A stretch of 64,000 bases of DNA, from NCBI GenBank assembly GCA_900545715.1, contig URAJ01000005.1, positions 35,637 to 99,636 on the forward strand, in the 5' to 3' direction. The translations under genes and the position numbers were made by a program. This document shows positions 47,545-56,460 of this stretch, piece by piece; positions within the stretch are counted from its first letter, which is position 1; every line of letters begins with the position of its first letter. The DNA comes from an uncultured Opitutales bacterium. GTDB lineage: Bacteria; Verrucomicrobiota; Verrucomicrobiia; Opitutales; Intestinicryptomonadaceae. The notes under the pieces were generated by a model, which had not been told where the DNA came from, ran no database searches, and was given only the letters and a program-made list of their open reading frames with translations.

Positions 47545-48207
47545 ATGGCAAAATCTTCGAGACAACTCTGGACCGCGCAAATACTAGAAGGAAGTTCGGC
47601 AAAATCCTGCAGCAAGAGCGGGGCATGGACGTCCGAGTCAGCCGACGCGATTTCAGCGCGCAGTTCGGCATACATGCGCCGAAAAATCGACGCCGCCGCG
47701 CACGCTATCGGCGGCGAGCAAATTTGCGGAATGGTCTTGGGGATAGACCCGAGCTTGCGCGGAACGGGCCTCGCCGTCATAGAGGCGCTCGGCGGTGGCA
47801 AAATGCGCTATGTCGAGTCCGAAACAGTGCGCAACCACCCGTCGCTTTCAATGGCAGAGTGCATCGCCGCAATTTTTGAAAGGACACTCAGAATGATAGA
47901 CCTTTATTCCCCGGACTGGGTCTCGATAGAGCAGAGCGTGTACGTACAAAACTTCAAGACGGCCATGATTCTCGGCTCGGCGAGGGGGGCGGCAATAGCG
48001 GCTGCGGCGCACAGGAGGAGGGAAGTTTACGAATACCCCCCGCTGCGCATAAAACAGGCGGTAATCGGCTACGGCAGGGCGAGCAAAGAGCAAGTTGGAA
48101 GATCCGTAATGGCCTTTCTGCAAATGCAAAACATTCTGCCGCCCGACGAATCCGACGCAAGCGCTGCCGCAATAACCCATATCTTCACCCACAAAATACG
48201 CGTATGA
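47545..48207 (+). CDS. ruvC: Holliday junction resolvase RuvC
   Basis: A 220-residue protein. The RNase-H-like catalytic domain begins at about 63 with VLGIDPSLRGTGLAV, then VSIEQSVYVQNFKTAMILGSARGAAIAAAA and the C-terminal DESDASAAAITHI, giving the acidic residues Asp68, the Glu of SIEQ and the final Asp pair. It cuts four-way junctions made by RuvAB or RecG. The first ~62 residues are an unusual, polar extension. The domain could instead start at an internal ATG (47731). It overlaps the next gene by 4 bp (ATGA). Confidence 0.9.
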   Translation: MAKSSRQLWTAQILEGSSAKSCSKSGAWTSESADAISARSSAYMRRKIDAAAHAIGGEQICGMVLGIDPSLRGTGLAVIEALGGGKMRYVESETVRNHPSLSMAECIAAIFERTLRMIDLYSPDWVSIEQSVYVQNFKTAMILGSARGAAIAAAAHRRREVYEYPPLRIKQAVIGYGRASKEQVGRSVMAFLQMQNILPPDESDASAAAITHIFTHKIRV

Positions 48208-49067
48208 ACAAATCTATAATTGCAATGGCGGCCGGCATGGGAAGCCGTTTCGGCGGCCTAAAACAAGCCGCAAAATTCGGACCGGAGAACAAGACGATGC
48301 TCGACTTCGCCTTGGAGGACGCCCTCGCCGCCGGATTTACAAAAGCGGTCTTTGTCATACGCCGCGACATCGAAAAAATTTTCAGGGAATGCGTCTCAGG
48401 AAAATACGAGAACAAAACGGACGTCCGCTACGTTTTTCAGGACGAATCCGGCCAGCCGCTACCCGAGGGCAGAACAAAGCCGTGGGGCACGGGGCATGCG
48501 GTGCTCGCTTGCATAGACGAAATTTCGGAGCCGTTTCTGGCGATAAATGCAGACGACTATTACGGGTCGGGCGTTTACGGACAGGCCGCCGAATTTTTGC
48601 AGTCGCCCAATCCGCGCAGCTACGCGCTCGCCGGATACAGGCTAAAAAATACGCTTTCAAAGAACGGCGGGGTTTCGCGCGGGATATGCGCCGTGGACGA
48701 AAATCTTAAATTGATATCTATCCGCGAGCACACAGGGTTGTCGGGCAAGACGTCGGCAGACGGAAAAAGCTTTGTTGAGGACGCCGAAGGCGCGAAGTTT
48801 TCCGGCGACGAATTTACTTCGCTCAACTTCTGGGCATTCCCGAAAGAATTTATGGAAAGGCTCGGAATAGGCTTCGACAAATTTCTCTCGAAAAATTCGC
48901 GCGACGCAAAGGCCGAATACTACCTTCCGAAAGCCGTGGACGACGCCGTTGCGGAGAAATTTGCCGAAGTCGCCGTAATGCCTACCCCAGAGCGGTGGCA
49001 GGGCGTGACATATAAAGAGGACATGGAAACCGTCCGCGAATTTTTAGAATCCGAAGGCAGAATATAA
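48204..49067 (+). CDS. Nucleotidyltransferase (NTP_transferase family)
   Basis: A 287-residue protein. It starts with IIAMAAGMGSRFGGLKQ, the nucleotide-binding loop of sugar-phosphate nucleotidyltransferases, continues with WGTGHAVLACIDEISEPFLAINADDYYG (substrate loop and metal-binding acids), and ends in a ~90-residue domain that is not a left-handed helix. The activated sugar is not identifiable. Relatives in other genomes occur beside kinases or phosphotransferases for unknown lipids or sugars. The start overlaps ruvC by 4 bp. Confidence 0.82.
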   Translation: MNKSIIAMAAGMGSRFGGLKQAAKFGPENKTMLDFALEDALAAGFTKAVFVIRRDIEKIFRECVSGKYENKTDVRYVFQDESGQPLPEGRTKPWGTGHAVLACIDEISEPFLAINADDYYGSGVYGQAAEFLQSPNPRSYALAGYRLKNTLSKNGGVSRGICAVDENLKLISIREHTGLSGKTSADGKSFVEDAEGAKFSGDEFTSLNFWAFPKEFMERLGIGFDKFLSKNSRDAKAEYYLPKAVDDAVAEKFAEVAVMPTPERWQGVTYKEDMETVREFLESEGRI

Positions 49068-49092
49068 ATAAACCCCGCATCTCCCACCAACG

Positions 49093-50559
49093 ATGAAAAA
49101 AATAATTTCCATAGCATCGCTTCTGCTCGCCGCGGCACTGTCGGCGCAAACGCAGGCAGCCGCAAACCCGGCGGCGCCCAAAAAGGCGGAACAAGCTCCC
49201 GCCGCATCGGCTACTACAAAAAATAATGCGCAGGCCCCTTCTGCAAATCAGGCAGCCCAGAAAAATGCGGCGCAAGCCCCCGCGAACACAGAAGCTCAGA
49301 AAATGGCGGAACAAACCCCCGCCGCTCCGCAAACGCAACCCAAGCGCGACGCATTCGCCGCAATGCTGTACGTCAGCATTCAAGACCCTTCTATGGAATG
49401 GTGGTTCAACGTCCCCGCAAACGCCGCCCCGCACATATCGGAGTTGAAGAAAATATTTTTCAACCAAGAATTTTCCCTCTTCCCGTTCGCAAACAACGCC
49501 AAGGTTAAGGACGGCAAGTTTGAGATGTCGTACACAATAACGATGGAATCCCCCGACGGGAAATCGACCGACCTCGTCAGGGACGCCAAATTCGACGGCA
49601 CAAAAGTCTCCGACGACATAATAGTCGCCTGCCCCGACGTTATAGACTTCAAGCTCGACAGGCGTTTCCCCGAGGGGCTTTACAAATTTAAAATGTCAGC
49701 GAAAGACAAAATATCCGGCGAAACCTCCGAGTACGAAAACCATATTCGGCTAACCGAATGGTCCGTACCCGCAACCTTTGCCGATAAAAAGTTGGTGGCG
49801 GAATACGTCCGCGCCTACTCTTTGCAACCCTCGCCTGAGATACTGTACTCGATAGTATTTTCAAACGATTTCGATCTCGAGCAGAAGGGCGCTCCAAACT
49901 CATTAAACTACACGTACCTCGGTTTTATAAAGGCGGCGTTCAAAAAAAATATGTTTTTGATAAGCCAAATCCGCGACGGCTTTAAGTCGATGTCCGACAT
50001 AAACCGCGCGAAGTTCATACTGATACTCGCGCTACTCGACGCCGAAGCCGTGGAAGACTCCCAGCTCACAGAGGTGGAAAAGCAGTACCAGAAAAAGATA
50101 CGCACTTTTAAAATGCCGAATCCATACGGGAAATGGGATCCGTTCCTGGGAGCGGCGCAAATCGACATGCTTTGGGGCGAGTTTTTCGCCAACGGAACGT
50201 ACAGGCCGATACGCCGCATACTAAACATACTTTCCCACGCGAAGGACGCCGCCTTTGCCGACGGGCTCGCCGAAAAGCGACAAGCGCCAAAAACCCGCGA
50301 AGAGTGGGATAAATACATGTTCGGCAGGCTCTACAAGGCCGCGCTGAAAACCGTTGCGATAAACGCAAGCAGGTATCCGCTTGTAGAACAATACTGCGCA
50401 TGGGCCCTCCAGCACGGGGATATTCCGAAAGTTTCTTACGAAGTCCTAAGCCCGCTGCTCGAACACATTCGGGAAATGAAGTCTCCGGAAGGCGCCGAAG
50501 GCGGCAAAGACGAGCTTCCGAAAGTCAAAATGCCGGAAATAGACATAAATAAAATCTAA
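49093..50559 (+). CDS. Secreted protein of an undescribed family (paralogue of 16290-17513)
   Basis: A 488-residue protein with a signal peptide (SIASLLLAAALSAQTQA, cleaved near 22). An 80-residue Ala/Gln/Pro-rich linker of imperfect AQAPA repeats follows. The folded part (about 95-470) parallels the 16290-17513 protein: a beta-rich domain with FEMSYTITMESPDGKS, then helices with NYTYLGFIKAAFKKNMFLISQI and DMLWGEFFANGTYRPIRRI. It ends in an acidic tail. No function is known. It follows the nucleotidyltransferase by 25 bp and has neither SD nor obvious promoter. Confidence 0.75.
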   Translation: MKKIISIASLLLAAALSAQTQAAANPAAPKKAEQAPAASATTKNNAQAPSANQAAQKNAAQAPANTEAQKMAEQTPAAPQTQPKRDAFAAMLYVSIQDPSMEWWFNVPANAAPHISELKKIFFNQEFSLFPFANNAKVKDGKFEMSYTITMESPDGKSTDLVRDAKFDGTKVSDDIIVACPDVIDFKLDRRFPEGLYKFKMSAKDKISGETSEYENHIRLTEWSVPATFADKKLVAEYVRAYSLQPSPEILYSIVFSNDFDLEQKGAPNSLNYTYLGFIKAAFKKNMFLISQIRDGFKSMSDINRAKFILILALLDAEAVEDSQLTEVEKQYQKKIRTFKMPNPYGKWDPFLGAAQIDMLWGEFFANGTYRPIRRILNILSHAKDAAFADGLAEKRQAPKTREEWDKYMFGRLYKAALKTVAINASRYPLVEQYCAWALQHGDIPKVSYEVLSPLLEHIREMKSPEGAEGGKDELPKVKMPEIDINKI

Positions 50560-50654
50560 GCAGTCCACTGCGGCGGCGCCAATTTCCAAATCTGTTTTTT
50601 CAGATTAAGAATAGATAAAGCCGGCCGCTGCAGAGACGCCCTACCCGTTTGTAT

Positions 50655-50683
50655 TTGACATTTTTGCTCGCCGCGCCGATTAT
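50655..50683 (+). promoter_or_regulatory. Sigma-70 type promoter of glnB
   Basis: TTGACA (50655-50660), a 17-nt spacer and GATTAT (50678-50683). Transcription would start about 15 nt before the ATG at 50706. Perfect -35, 4-of-6 -10. Confidence 0.55.
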
Positions 50684-50699
50684 TTAAATACAACCCTAA

Positions 50700-51044
<345 letters not shown>

Positions 51045-51105
51045 GAATAGCCCCAACCCCAAAGGTGCGGCAATCCGCCGCGCAATAAATTAAAATTTTT
51101 AAGAT

Positions 51106-51642
51106 ATGACAGTTGAAGAAAGATTGGAAAAATATCTCGGCAAGGATCCGCAGATAGACCCTACGGCTTATGTTAGCAAAAACGCGGTTTTAATGGGCGA
51201 CATTAAAATCGGAAAAAACGCCAGCGTATGGCCCGGCTGCGTCTTGAGAGCCGACATAAATTCGATAGAACTCGGTGAAAACTCCAATATCCAGGACGGC
51301 ACAATGGTCCACTTGGCCGACGACGCCGGGGTTAAGATTGGCAAAAACACCACAATCGGCCACGGCGCGATAATCCACGCCTGCACAATAGGCGACGGCT
51401 GCCTAATCGGCATGGGCTCCATAATTTTGGACAAAGCTGTAATCGGCGACCATTCGATAGTCGGCGCGGGCGCGCTCGTCACAAAGAACACGGTCGTTCC
51501 CGCGGGTTCGCTCGTATTCGGCTCGCCGGCGAAAGTCATAAAGGCGCTCGACGAAGAGACCCAGAAGGGGCTCGAATATTGGGCCAAGAAGTACACGAAG
51601 CTCGCCGCCGCCAATAAAGCCAAAGAGCAAGAGCAAAAATGA
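51106..51642 (+). CDS. Gamma-carbonic-anhydrase-like hexapeptide protein
   Basis: A 178-residue left-handed beta-helix protein with hexapeptide repeats from about 35 to 145 (VLMGDIKIGKNASVWPGCVLRADINSIELGENSNIQDGTMVH region). Candidate zinc-binding His residues are in MVHLAD, IGHGAIIHACT. This is the YrdA/PaaY/CaiE-type gamma-carbonic anhydrase family, in which activity is often undemonstrated. TAAAAT is 9 nt before the ATG. It overlaps trmB by 4 bp (ATGA). Confidence 0.85.
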   Translation: MTVEERLEKYLGKDPQIDPTAYVSKNAVLMGDIKIGKNASVWPGCVLRADINSIELGENSNIQDGTMVHLADDAGVKIGKNTTIGHGAIIHACTIGDGCLIGMGSIILDKAVIGDHSIVGAGALVTKNTVVPAGSLVFGSPAKVIKALDEETQKGLEYWAKKYTKLAAANKAKEQEQK

Positions 51643-52223
51643 GCCTTCAAGAGGCACTTGAAAGGCGCGCCGAGCGCGTGGCGGCCTTAAAAACCATCTG
51701 CGCCCCGATTTTTGAGCGCTCGAAAAACATAACCCTTGAAATAGGCTGCGGCAAAGGCCATTACCTGAGTTCGTACGCCGCGAAATTTCCGGGCGAAGTG
51801 TGCGTCGGCATCGACCTCATAAGCAAGCGCATAGAGGACGGAAGGCGCCGCGCCAAAAACAAGGGGGCCGAAAACGCCTTTTTTGTAAAGGCGGAGGCAA
51901 TGGAATTTTTGGAGGCAATGCCGCTCGATGTCCGCCTCGATAAAATTTTCATTTTTTTTCCAGATCCGTGGCCGAAGGAAAAGCACCATAAAAGGCGACT
52001 AATCCGCGGAGAATTTCTCGACTACATAAGGCAGTTTTGCCGCGTAGGCTGCAAGATGTACTTCCGAACGGATTACGAAGAATACTTTGAATGGGCAAAA
52101 AATGAAATAAACCAAAATACCCTGTGGGAATTAACTGATGAAACCGAGCTTCCGCATGAGGAGGTTTCGCAATTTCAAAGGATACTCCCCGTATTTTCAA
52201 CGCTCGTTGCCGTCGCCTCTTAG
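51639..52223 (+). CDS. trmB: tRNA (guanine-N7-)-methyltransferase TrmB
   Basis: A 194-residue Rossmann methyltransferase. Motif I is LEIGCGKGHYLSSYA (about 33-47), followed by VGIDLISKRI and the strongly conserved IFIFFPDPWPKEKHHKRRLI block that is diagnostic for TrmB. The FRTDYEEYFEWA segment completes it. It methylates G46 in the variable loop of tRNAs. It is coupled to the preceding gene by a 4-bp overlap. Confidence 0.95.
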   Translation: MSLQEALERRAERVAALKTICAPIFERSKNITLEIGCGKGHYLSSYAAKFPGEVCVGIDLISKRIEDGRRRAKNKGAENAFFVKAEAMEFLEAMPLDVRLDKIFIFFPDPWPKEKHHKRRLIRGEFLDYIRQFCRVGCKMYFRTDYEEYFEWAKNEINQNTLWELTDETELPHEEVSQFQRILPVFSTLVAVAS

Positions 52224-52557
52224 CCGCTTTCAAAAAATACTGCGGGCAGCACAACTACGGGGCGGATAAAGTTAGGTAAATTCCCGCTGCCCCGCTCAGT
52301 GGCAGGTGTTGGATACTCGAAAAATAAACTTCGCGGCGCGGTTAATTAAAAAACGCTTTTATACTTCGCAGCCAATGTAATTTAAATTTGCGGGCCTCAA
52401 TAGGGGAATCTCCGATGCTGATTGAATTTAAAGCAATTTTACGCCAACCCGCTTAATGATATGTACGGTTTATAGTAAGCCCGTATAAAAACTTCGGGGA
52501 GAATATAATTTTAGAGAAATATTGTATCCTTATCATAAAGAAATTCTTGGGACACTT

Positions 52558-52760
52558 AAAGCATTGTCCGCCGTTGTCGTAGCGGCGTTTGCAGTGAAAT
52601 TACAATGGGCTTTTTGCGTAGCTCCAAAGTGTCGCTCCCTGTCTCTCTGCGGTTGGAACACATTGTTGAAGCGCATTTTTTCTTTTTCGGACAAAGTGCC
52701 GCTCGCTGTCGTTCTGCGGTTGGATCTTTTTTTCCGCGCAAATCCTAAAAATTTGTGAAT
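52558..52760. repeat. Three degenerate ~67-bp tandem repeats
   Basis: Units begin with AAAG at 52558, 52626 and 52693. Units 2 and 3 share CAAAGTG-CGCT-CCTGTC-TCTGCGGTTGGA with few changes; unit 1 is more diverged. Each unit ends in a T-rich stretch. Confidence 0.55.
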
Positions 52761-52958
52761 AAAAAAGTTCCGCCTTGTTTCCACTAATGCCACTCTCTAA
52801 AAAGATCACTTTTAGGCCATTTCCCGCACATCGTAAAATAATTTTCTTTCTTCTATTTTTAATTATCTTAGGAGATTTCCCGCGCACCGAAAAATTGCCG
52901 CATTCCTTATATTTCAACAAAAATTGGCATCGGCATATTACGCCGATCCAATTTAGGC

Positions 52959-52982
52959 AAAAAAAAAGCCCGAAACCGGGCA
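52959..52982 (-). terminator. Terminator of the sigma-factor gene
   Basis: On the minus strand GCCCG and CGGGC pair over a 4-nt GTTT loop, followed by nine T. It lies 33 bp after the stop. Confidence 0.8.
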
Positions 52983-53015
52983 GTTGTTGGCGTTTTGCGA
53001 GTAGTCGCCGGCGCG

Positions 53016-53753
53016 TTAGTTTACGAACTTCGGGCGCAGTGAATTTAAAGCCTGGGCGTGTATCTGGCAGATACGTGCCTCGGTCAAACCGAATTCCTTA
53101 GCTATTTCCCCGAGCTTTTTATCCTTGAAGTAATAGTTTTCTATTACGCGCCTCTGTTTTTCCGGCAGGGCGGCAATGCTCCTGCGGACATTCTCGGCGA
53201 GCTCTTTTTTCTCCACCGCATCGACGGCAGTTTCTGCATTTTCGTCCGCGATTGACTCTGCGAACGAGGGTACATTTCCGTCGTCGTTTTCGGGGGAATC
53301 GTTCAAGGAGATGAACGAGCAAGATTGAGTGCGGCGTTTAATCCGTTCAAACTGTTTTTCGGATACGCCCATTTTCTCGCGCAACTCTGAGTCTTTCGGA
53401 GCGCGGCCGAGTTTCTGTTCGAGTTCCTCGCGCAATTTATCGAGCTGCTTTGCGTCGCTGCGCGCTGAACGCGACATGTAGTCTAAACTTCTGAGTTCGT
53501 CGATTATCGCCCCGCGAACCCTTGTGGAGATGTATCCGGCGTAGCTACCGGAGCGCGACGGATCGAGTTTGCAAATCGCGTCGGCAAGCCCGGTCACGCC
53601 CGCCGAGTGGAGCTCGTCGTAATCGGCGTAGGCGGGGAGTTTCGTCTTCATCGAGTTTACTATTTTATCTATGACAGGATAGTACTTGACGAAAAGAGCC
53701 TTCTGGCGAGTCGTCAGCACTTTCCCTTTCTGTTTTTCCTCTATTCCTATCAT
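53016..53753 (-). CDS. Sigma-28 (FliA/WhiG-like) RNA polymerase sigma factor
   Basis: A 245-residue sigma factor with regions 2, 3 and 4. Region 2 is YYPVIDKIVNSMKTKLP...YDELHSAGVTGLADAI, followed by GYISTRVRGAIIDELRSLDYMSRSAR, a block diagnostic for the FliA/WhiG/SigD class. Region 4 is AALPEKQRRVIENYYFKDKKLGEIAKEFGLTEARICQIHAQAL. No flagellar or anti-sigma gene is near, so the regulon may be non-motile functions. An SD (GGAGG) lies 25 nt upstream of the ATG and is joined to it by a perfect hairpin. Confidence 0.92.
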   Translation of the reverse strand: MIGIEEKQKGKVLTTRQKALFVKYYPVIDKIVNSMKTKLPAYADYDELHSAGVTGLADAICKLDPSRSGSYAGYISTRVRGAIIDELRSLDYMSRSARSDAKQLDKLREELEQKLGRAPKDSELREKMGVSEKQFERIKRRTQSCSFISLNDSPENDDGNVPSFAESIADENAETAVDAVEKKELAENVRRSIAALPEKQRRVIENYYFKDKKLGEIAKEFGLTEARICQIHAQALNSLRPKFVN

Positions 53754-53782
53754 TTTATTTTCGGGCGATTTTCGCCCCCTCC
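53754..53782 (-). promoter_or_regulatory. SD sequence bridged to the start codon by a hairpin
   Basis: In the mRNA, GGAGG (53782-53778) is followed at once by a perfect 6-bp hairpin GGGCGA-AAA-TCGCCC (53777-53763) and then 9 nt to the ATG. With the hairpin folded, the effective SD spacing is the normal 9 nt; unfolded it is 24 nt. Confidence 0.6.
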
Positions 53783-54137
53783 TTTTGTTGTTATTTATTT
53801 AGACTATTTTTTCTCTTATTTATTCTATTTTTTTTTCGATTTATTTTTGTCACCGCCAATATTATTAACAGATTCCGTGCCAACTGTAGCGCGGACGGCA
53901 CTTTTATAATTATGTAACTTAACATCATTATGTTAAATAAAAGAGCCTGATTGTGTCTCCGATTTCCACTATGACAAAACTGTGACTACATGGGACAATG
54001 CGATACAATTTGCGACCTTTTTGAGGTATTTTGAGCCCCGCTTTTAAACTAAAAATTCACGATTAACGCAAAATCTCATAATGCTATTGCAAGGCGCGAA
54101 AACTTTCGCCATTATCTGCACATATCTGCTTTAATAT
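53754..54137. other. 384-bp divergent leader region
   Basis: Between the sigma-factor gene and the NamZ-type gene. The sigma side is a long A/G-rich, probably unstructured leader (about 53790-53870) ending in the SD-hairpin element. Further on, near 53910-53930, are short AT-rich palindromic words (AACATCATTATGTT). No gene was found. Confidence 0.5.
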
Positions 54138-55406
54138 ATGAATACACGGACATTCCTCCGCATCTGCGCCGCCGCAATTCCCGGGACAATACTATTTCCG
54201 CGGGCTCTCTTCGCCCAAACCCCGAAAGTCATGCTCGGCATAGACGTTCTCGAATCCAGAAAATTTGCGCCGATTGCGTGGAAAAAGGTGGGGCTACTCA
54301 CCCACCCTGCGGGCGTAAACCGCTTCGGGACAAGCACAATAGATGTTTTAAGGCGCGCCAGAAACGTAAAGCTCGTCGCACTATTCGGCCCCGAGCACGG
54401 CATATACGGAAATGAAAAAGCGGAAGTCCCCATTCTCGACAGAATCGACAGCCGCACGGGCCTGCCTGTATATTCGCTCTATGGGAAATACAGAAAACCC
54501 ACGCCGCAGATGCTCAAAAATATAGACGTGCTCGTAATCGACCTCCAAGATATAGGCTCGCGCTCATACACTTACGCAAGCTGTATGCTGCGCGCCATGG
54601 AGGCCTGCTTTGAAAACGGCAAACCCGTTGTTGTACTCGACAGGCCGAACCCGCTCGGCGGGATAAAAGTCGATGGACCGGGGCTCGACATACAATTTAA
54701 GAGCTATGTGGGAATGTTTCAAGTCCCGTACGTGCATGCATTGACTATCGGCGAACTTGCAAGGCTTGCAAAATATACAAAAAATGCAATGGAAATAACG
54801 TCAAAAGAGCAGCAAAACGGCAAGCTGACAGTAATCCCCATGAGCGGCTGGAAACGCTCTATGCTCTGGACCGACACGGGGCTCAGATGGGTTGGGACAA
54901 GCCCCGCCGTGCCGACTGTCGCTGCGGCAATGGGCTACCCGATGACCGGGCTCGGCTGCCAGCTTGGCGGTTTCCAGCACGGATACGGAACCCAATATCC
55001 GTTTAGATTCCTGACGTTTAAAGGCAAAACTCCCGAGCAAGTCGAAACTGCCTTGCGCCGCTGCCAAATCCGCGGCATCTCGTACAAAAAGACCTCCGCA
55101 AAAAATGCGCGCGGGGAAAAAATCGACGGCGTATATGTCCTGATAACAGACTGGAACTCTCTAAACGTCACAGAGCTGAGCTTTCATATGATGCGCCTGG
55201 CATGCCAATGGGGCGGGCGGGGCGTCTTTGCGAATGTTGCGGAATCTCAAAAATCGCTATTCAACAAGCATACGGGCTCGCAAGAATGGTGGAATGAAAT
55301 ATCCAAAAAGGGAAAGGACGCCAACGTTAAAAAATTCGTCGATAAATGGAAGCGGCAGGCTCTCGCTTTCCGCGAGCAATCCAAAAAATTCCACCTCTAC
55401 AAGTAA
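54138..55406 (+). CDS. Exported NamZ-type exo-beta-N-acetylmuramidase (GH171, DUF1343)
   Basis: A 422-residue protein with an N-terminal export signal ([20 protein letters not shown], about 8-28). The DUF1343 core is clear: [86 protein letters not shown] and the GTSPAVPTV segment. Characterised NamZ enzymes release N-acetylmuramic acid from the non-reducing ends of peptidoglycan fragments. Here it probably recycles its own or scavenges foreign peptidoglycan. The nitroreductase follows after 28 bp. Confidence 0.88.
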   Translation: MNTRTFLRICAAAIPGTILFPRALFAQTPKVMLGIDVLESRKFAPIAWKKVGLLTHPAGVNRFGTSTIDVLRRARNVKLVALFGPEHGIYGNEKAEVPILDRIDSRTGLPVYSLYGKYRKPTPQMLKNIDVLVIDLQDIGSRSYTYASCMLRAMEACFENGKPVVVLDRPNPLGGIKVDGPGLDIQFKSYVGMFQVPYVHALTIGELARLAKYTKNAMEITSKEQQNGKLTVIPMSGWKRSMLWTDTGLRWVGTSPAVPTVAAAMGYPMTGLGCQLGGFQHGYGTQYPFRFLTFKGKTPEQVETALRRCQIRGISYKKTSAKNARGEKIDGVYVLITDWNSLNVTELSFHMMRLACQWGGRGVFANVAESQKSLFNKHTGSQEWWNEISKKGKDANVKKFVDKWKRQALAFREQSKKFHLYK

Positions 55407-55434
55407 ATTTACCGAATCAAGAAAGGATAGTTCA

Positions 55435-55959
55435 ATGGATAAAAAAAGCGCAATATTTACGCGCCGCTCAGTCAGGGTTTACGACCCCTCCAAGCGCGCA
55501 ACAAAAGAACAAATACTGGATATTCTCGACGCCGCAATGCACGCGCCGACGGCTATGAACAAGCAACCCTGGGAATTTGTCGTTGCCACAGATCCGGAAG
55601 TTGTTAGCGGAATAACAAAAATACACCCATACTGCGAATTTCTGCCGGACGCCGGAAGCGCTATCATTGTATGCGGAAACCTCAAAGAACAGTTTGAAAT
55701 ACCCGAAGGCGGATATTACCAATACGACTGTTCCGCCGCCGCGCAAAACATATTGCTACGCGCCAAGGAACTCGGTTTGGACACTTGCTGGTGCGGCATA
55801 GCCCCCGAAAAAACCCGCATGGACGCCTTCAAAAAATTCTTCAAGCTTCCGGCCCACATAGAGCCTATGGCGCTCATCGTTCTGGGATACGGCGCCGAAA
55901 CGCCTGAGCCCGATCCCGACAGATTTAAGAAGGAAAAAATCCATTTCCAAACTTGGTAA
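55435..55959 (+). CDS. Nitroreductase family protein
   Basis: A 174-residue flavoprotein. FMN-binding residues are in the early TRRSVRVYDPS (9-19), then AAMHAPTAMNKQPWEFVV and the late ELGLDTCWCGIAPEK, the standard nitroreductase pattern. It reduces quinones, nitroaromatics or flavin analogues with NAD(P)H; the specific substrate is unknown. The start at 55435 is set by a good SD (AAAGGA, 55421-55428 region) 8 nt upstream. A longer in-frame opening from 55228 lies inside the muramidase gene and is not used. Confidence 0.87.
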   Translation: MDKKSAIFTRRSVRVYDPSKRATKEQILDILDAAMHAPTAMNKQPWEFVVATDPEVVSGITKIHPYCEFLPDAGSAIIVCGNLKEQFEIPEGGYYQYDCSAAAQNILLRAKELGLDTCWCGIAPEKTRMDAFKKFFKLPAHIEPMALIVLGYGAETPEPDPDRFKKEKIHFQTW

Positions 55960-56460
55960 TGCCAATGTTGGCAAATGGGGCGTCGGAATTATCCCGGCAC
56001 CTTATTTTTTTCATTGGGCAAAAAATCTTAAACGCATAAAGCCGTTCACATTATCCACAAGGATATAAAAATTCCCATTCCGCGCGCGGCATACCATTAA
56101 AAAAAACGCTTGGACAAATCCAGACATTATAACGCCGGCATTCGACCCCCATTGCGCTGAGGCGAGACATTTGGCGCAAATCTAAATGTTCTAAAAATAT
56201 ACTTTTATCCCCGACAGATATAAGAGCGCCTTTTTACAGATAGTTAAAAACCCGCATTTTAAGCCACCTAGCAGACAGGGAGAGAAAAAAATACGCGACG
56301 CACCTAATTAAAAATGCGCCGATCAGAAAAAAACTTTCGCCGCGGAAATTGTATAGGTTGAGATTTTGTACGCAAAAAAATTTTTAGAAAAGAAGTATTT
56401 GCCACATAAAAAAAACGCCCGCGCAAACTTCGCGGACGTTTTCGTTTAAACTGCCAAAAA
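55960..56460. other. 501-bp gap
   Basis: This gap contains a short inverted repeat (TGCCAA/TTGGCA) just after the nitroreductase, and near its far end the terminator at 56406-56442. Nothing else recognisable was seen. Confidence 0.6.
56406..56442 (-). terminator. Terminator of the FAD-enzyme gene
   Basis: On the minus strand AACGTCCGCG and CGCGGGCGTT form a 10-bp stem (one G-U) with a 7-nt loop, followed by TTTTTTT. It lies about 20 bp past the stop. Confidence 0.85.

Larger units (their letters stand above)
52224..53015. other. 792-bp gap with degenerate ~67-bp tandem repeats
   Basis: No plausible gene was seen. An open frame at 52600-52920 on the minus strand reflects the repeats and lacks coding character. 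The repeat array is at 52558-52760 and the sigma-factor terminator at 52959-52982. Confidence 0.6.

Noticed and set aside
52600..52920. 106-codon minus-strand frame in the trmB-sigma gap
   Set aside because: Its content follows the 67-bp DNA repeats and shows no family, signal or start context.
55228..55434. Extended nitroreductase start
   Set aside because: It lies inside the muramidase gene; a good SD supports 55435.
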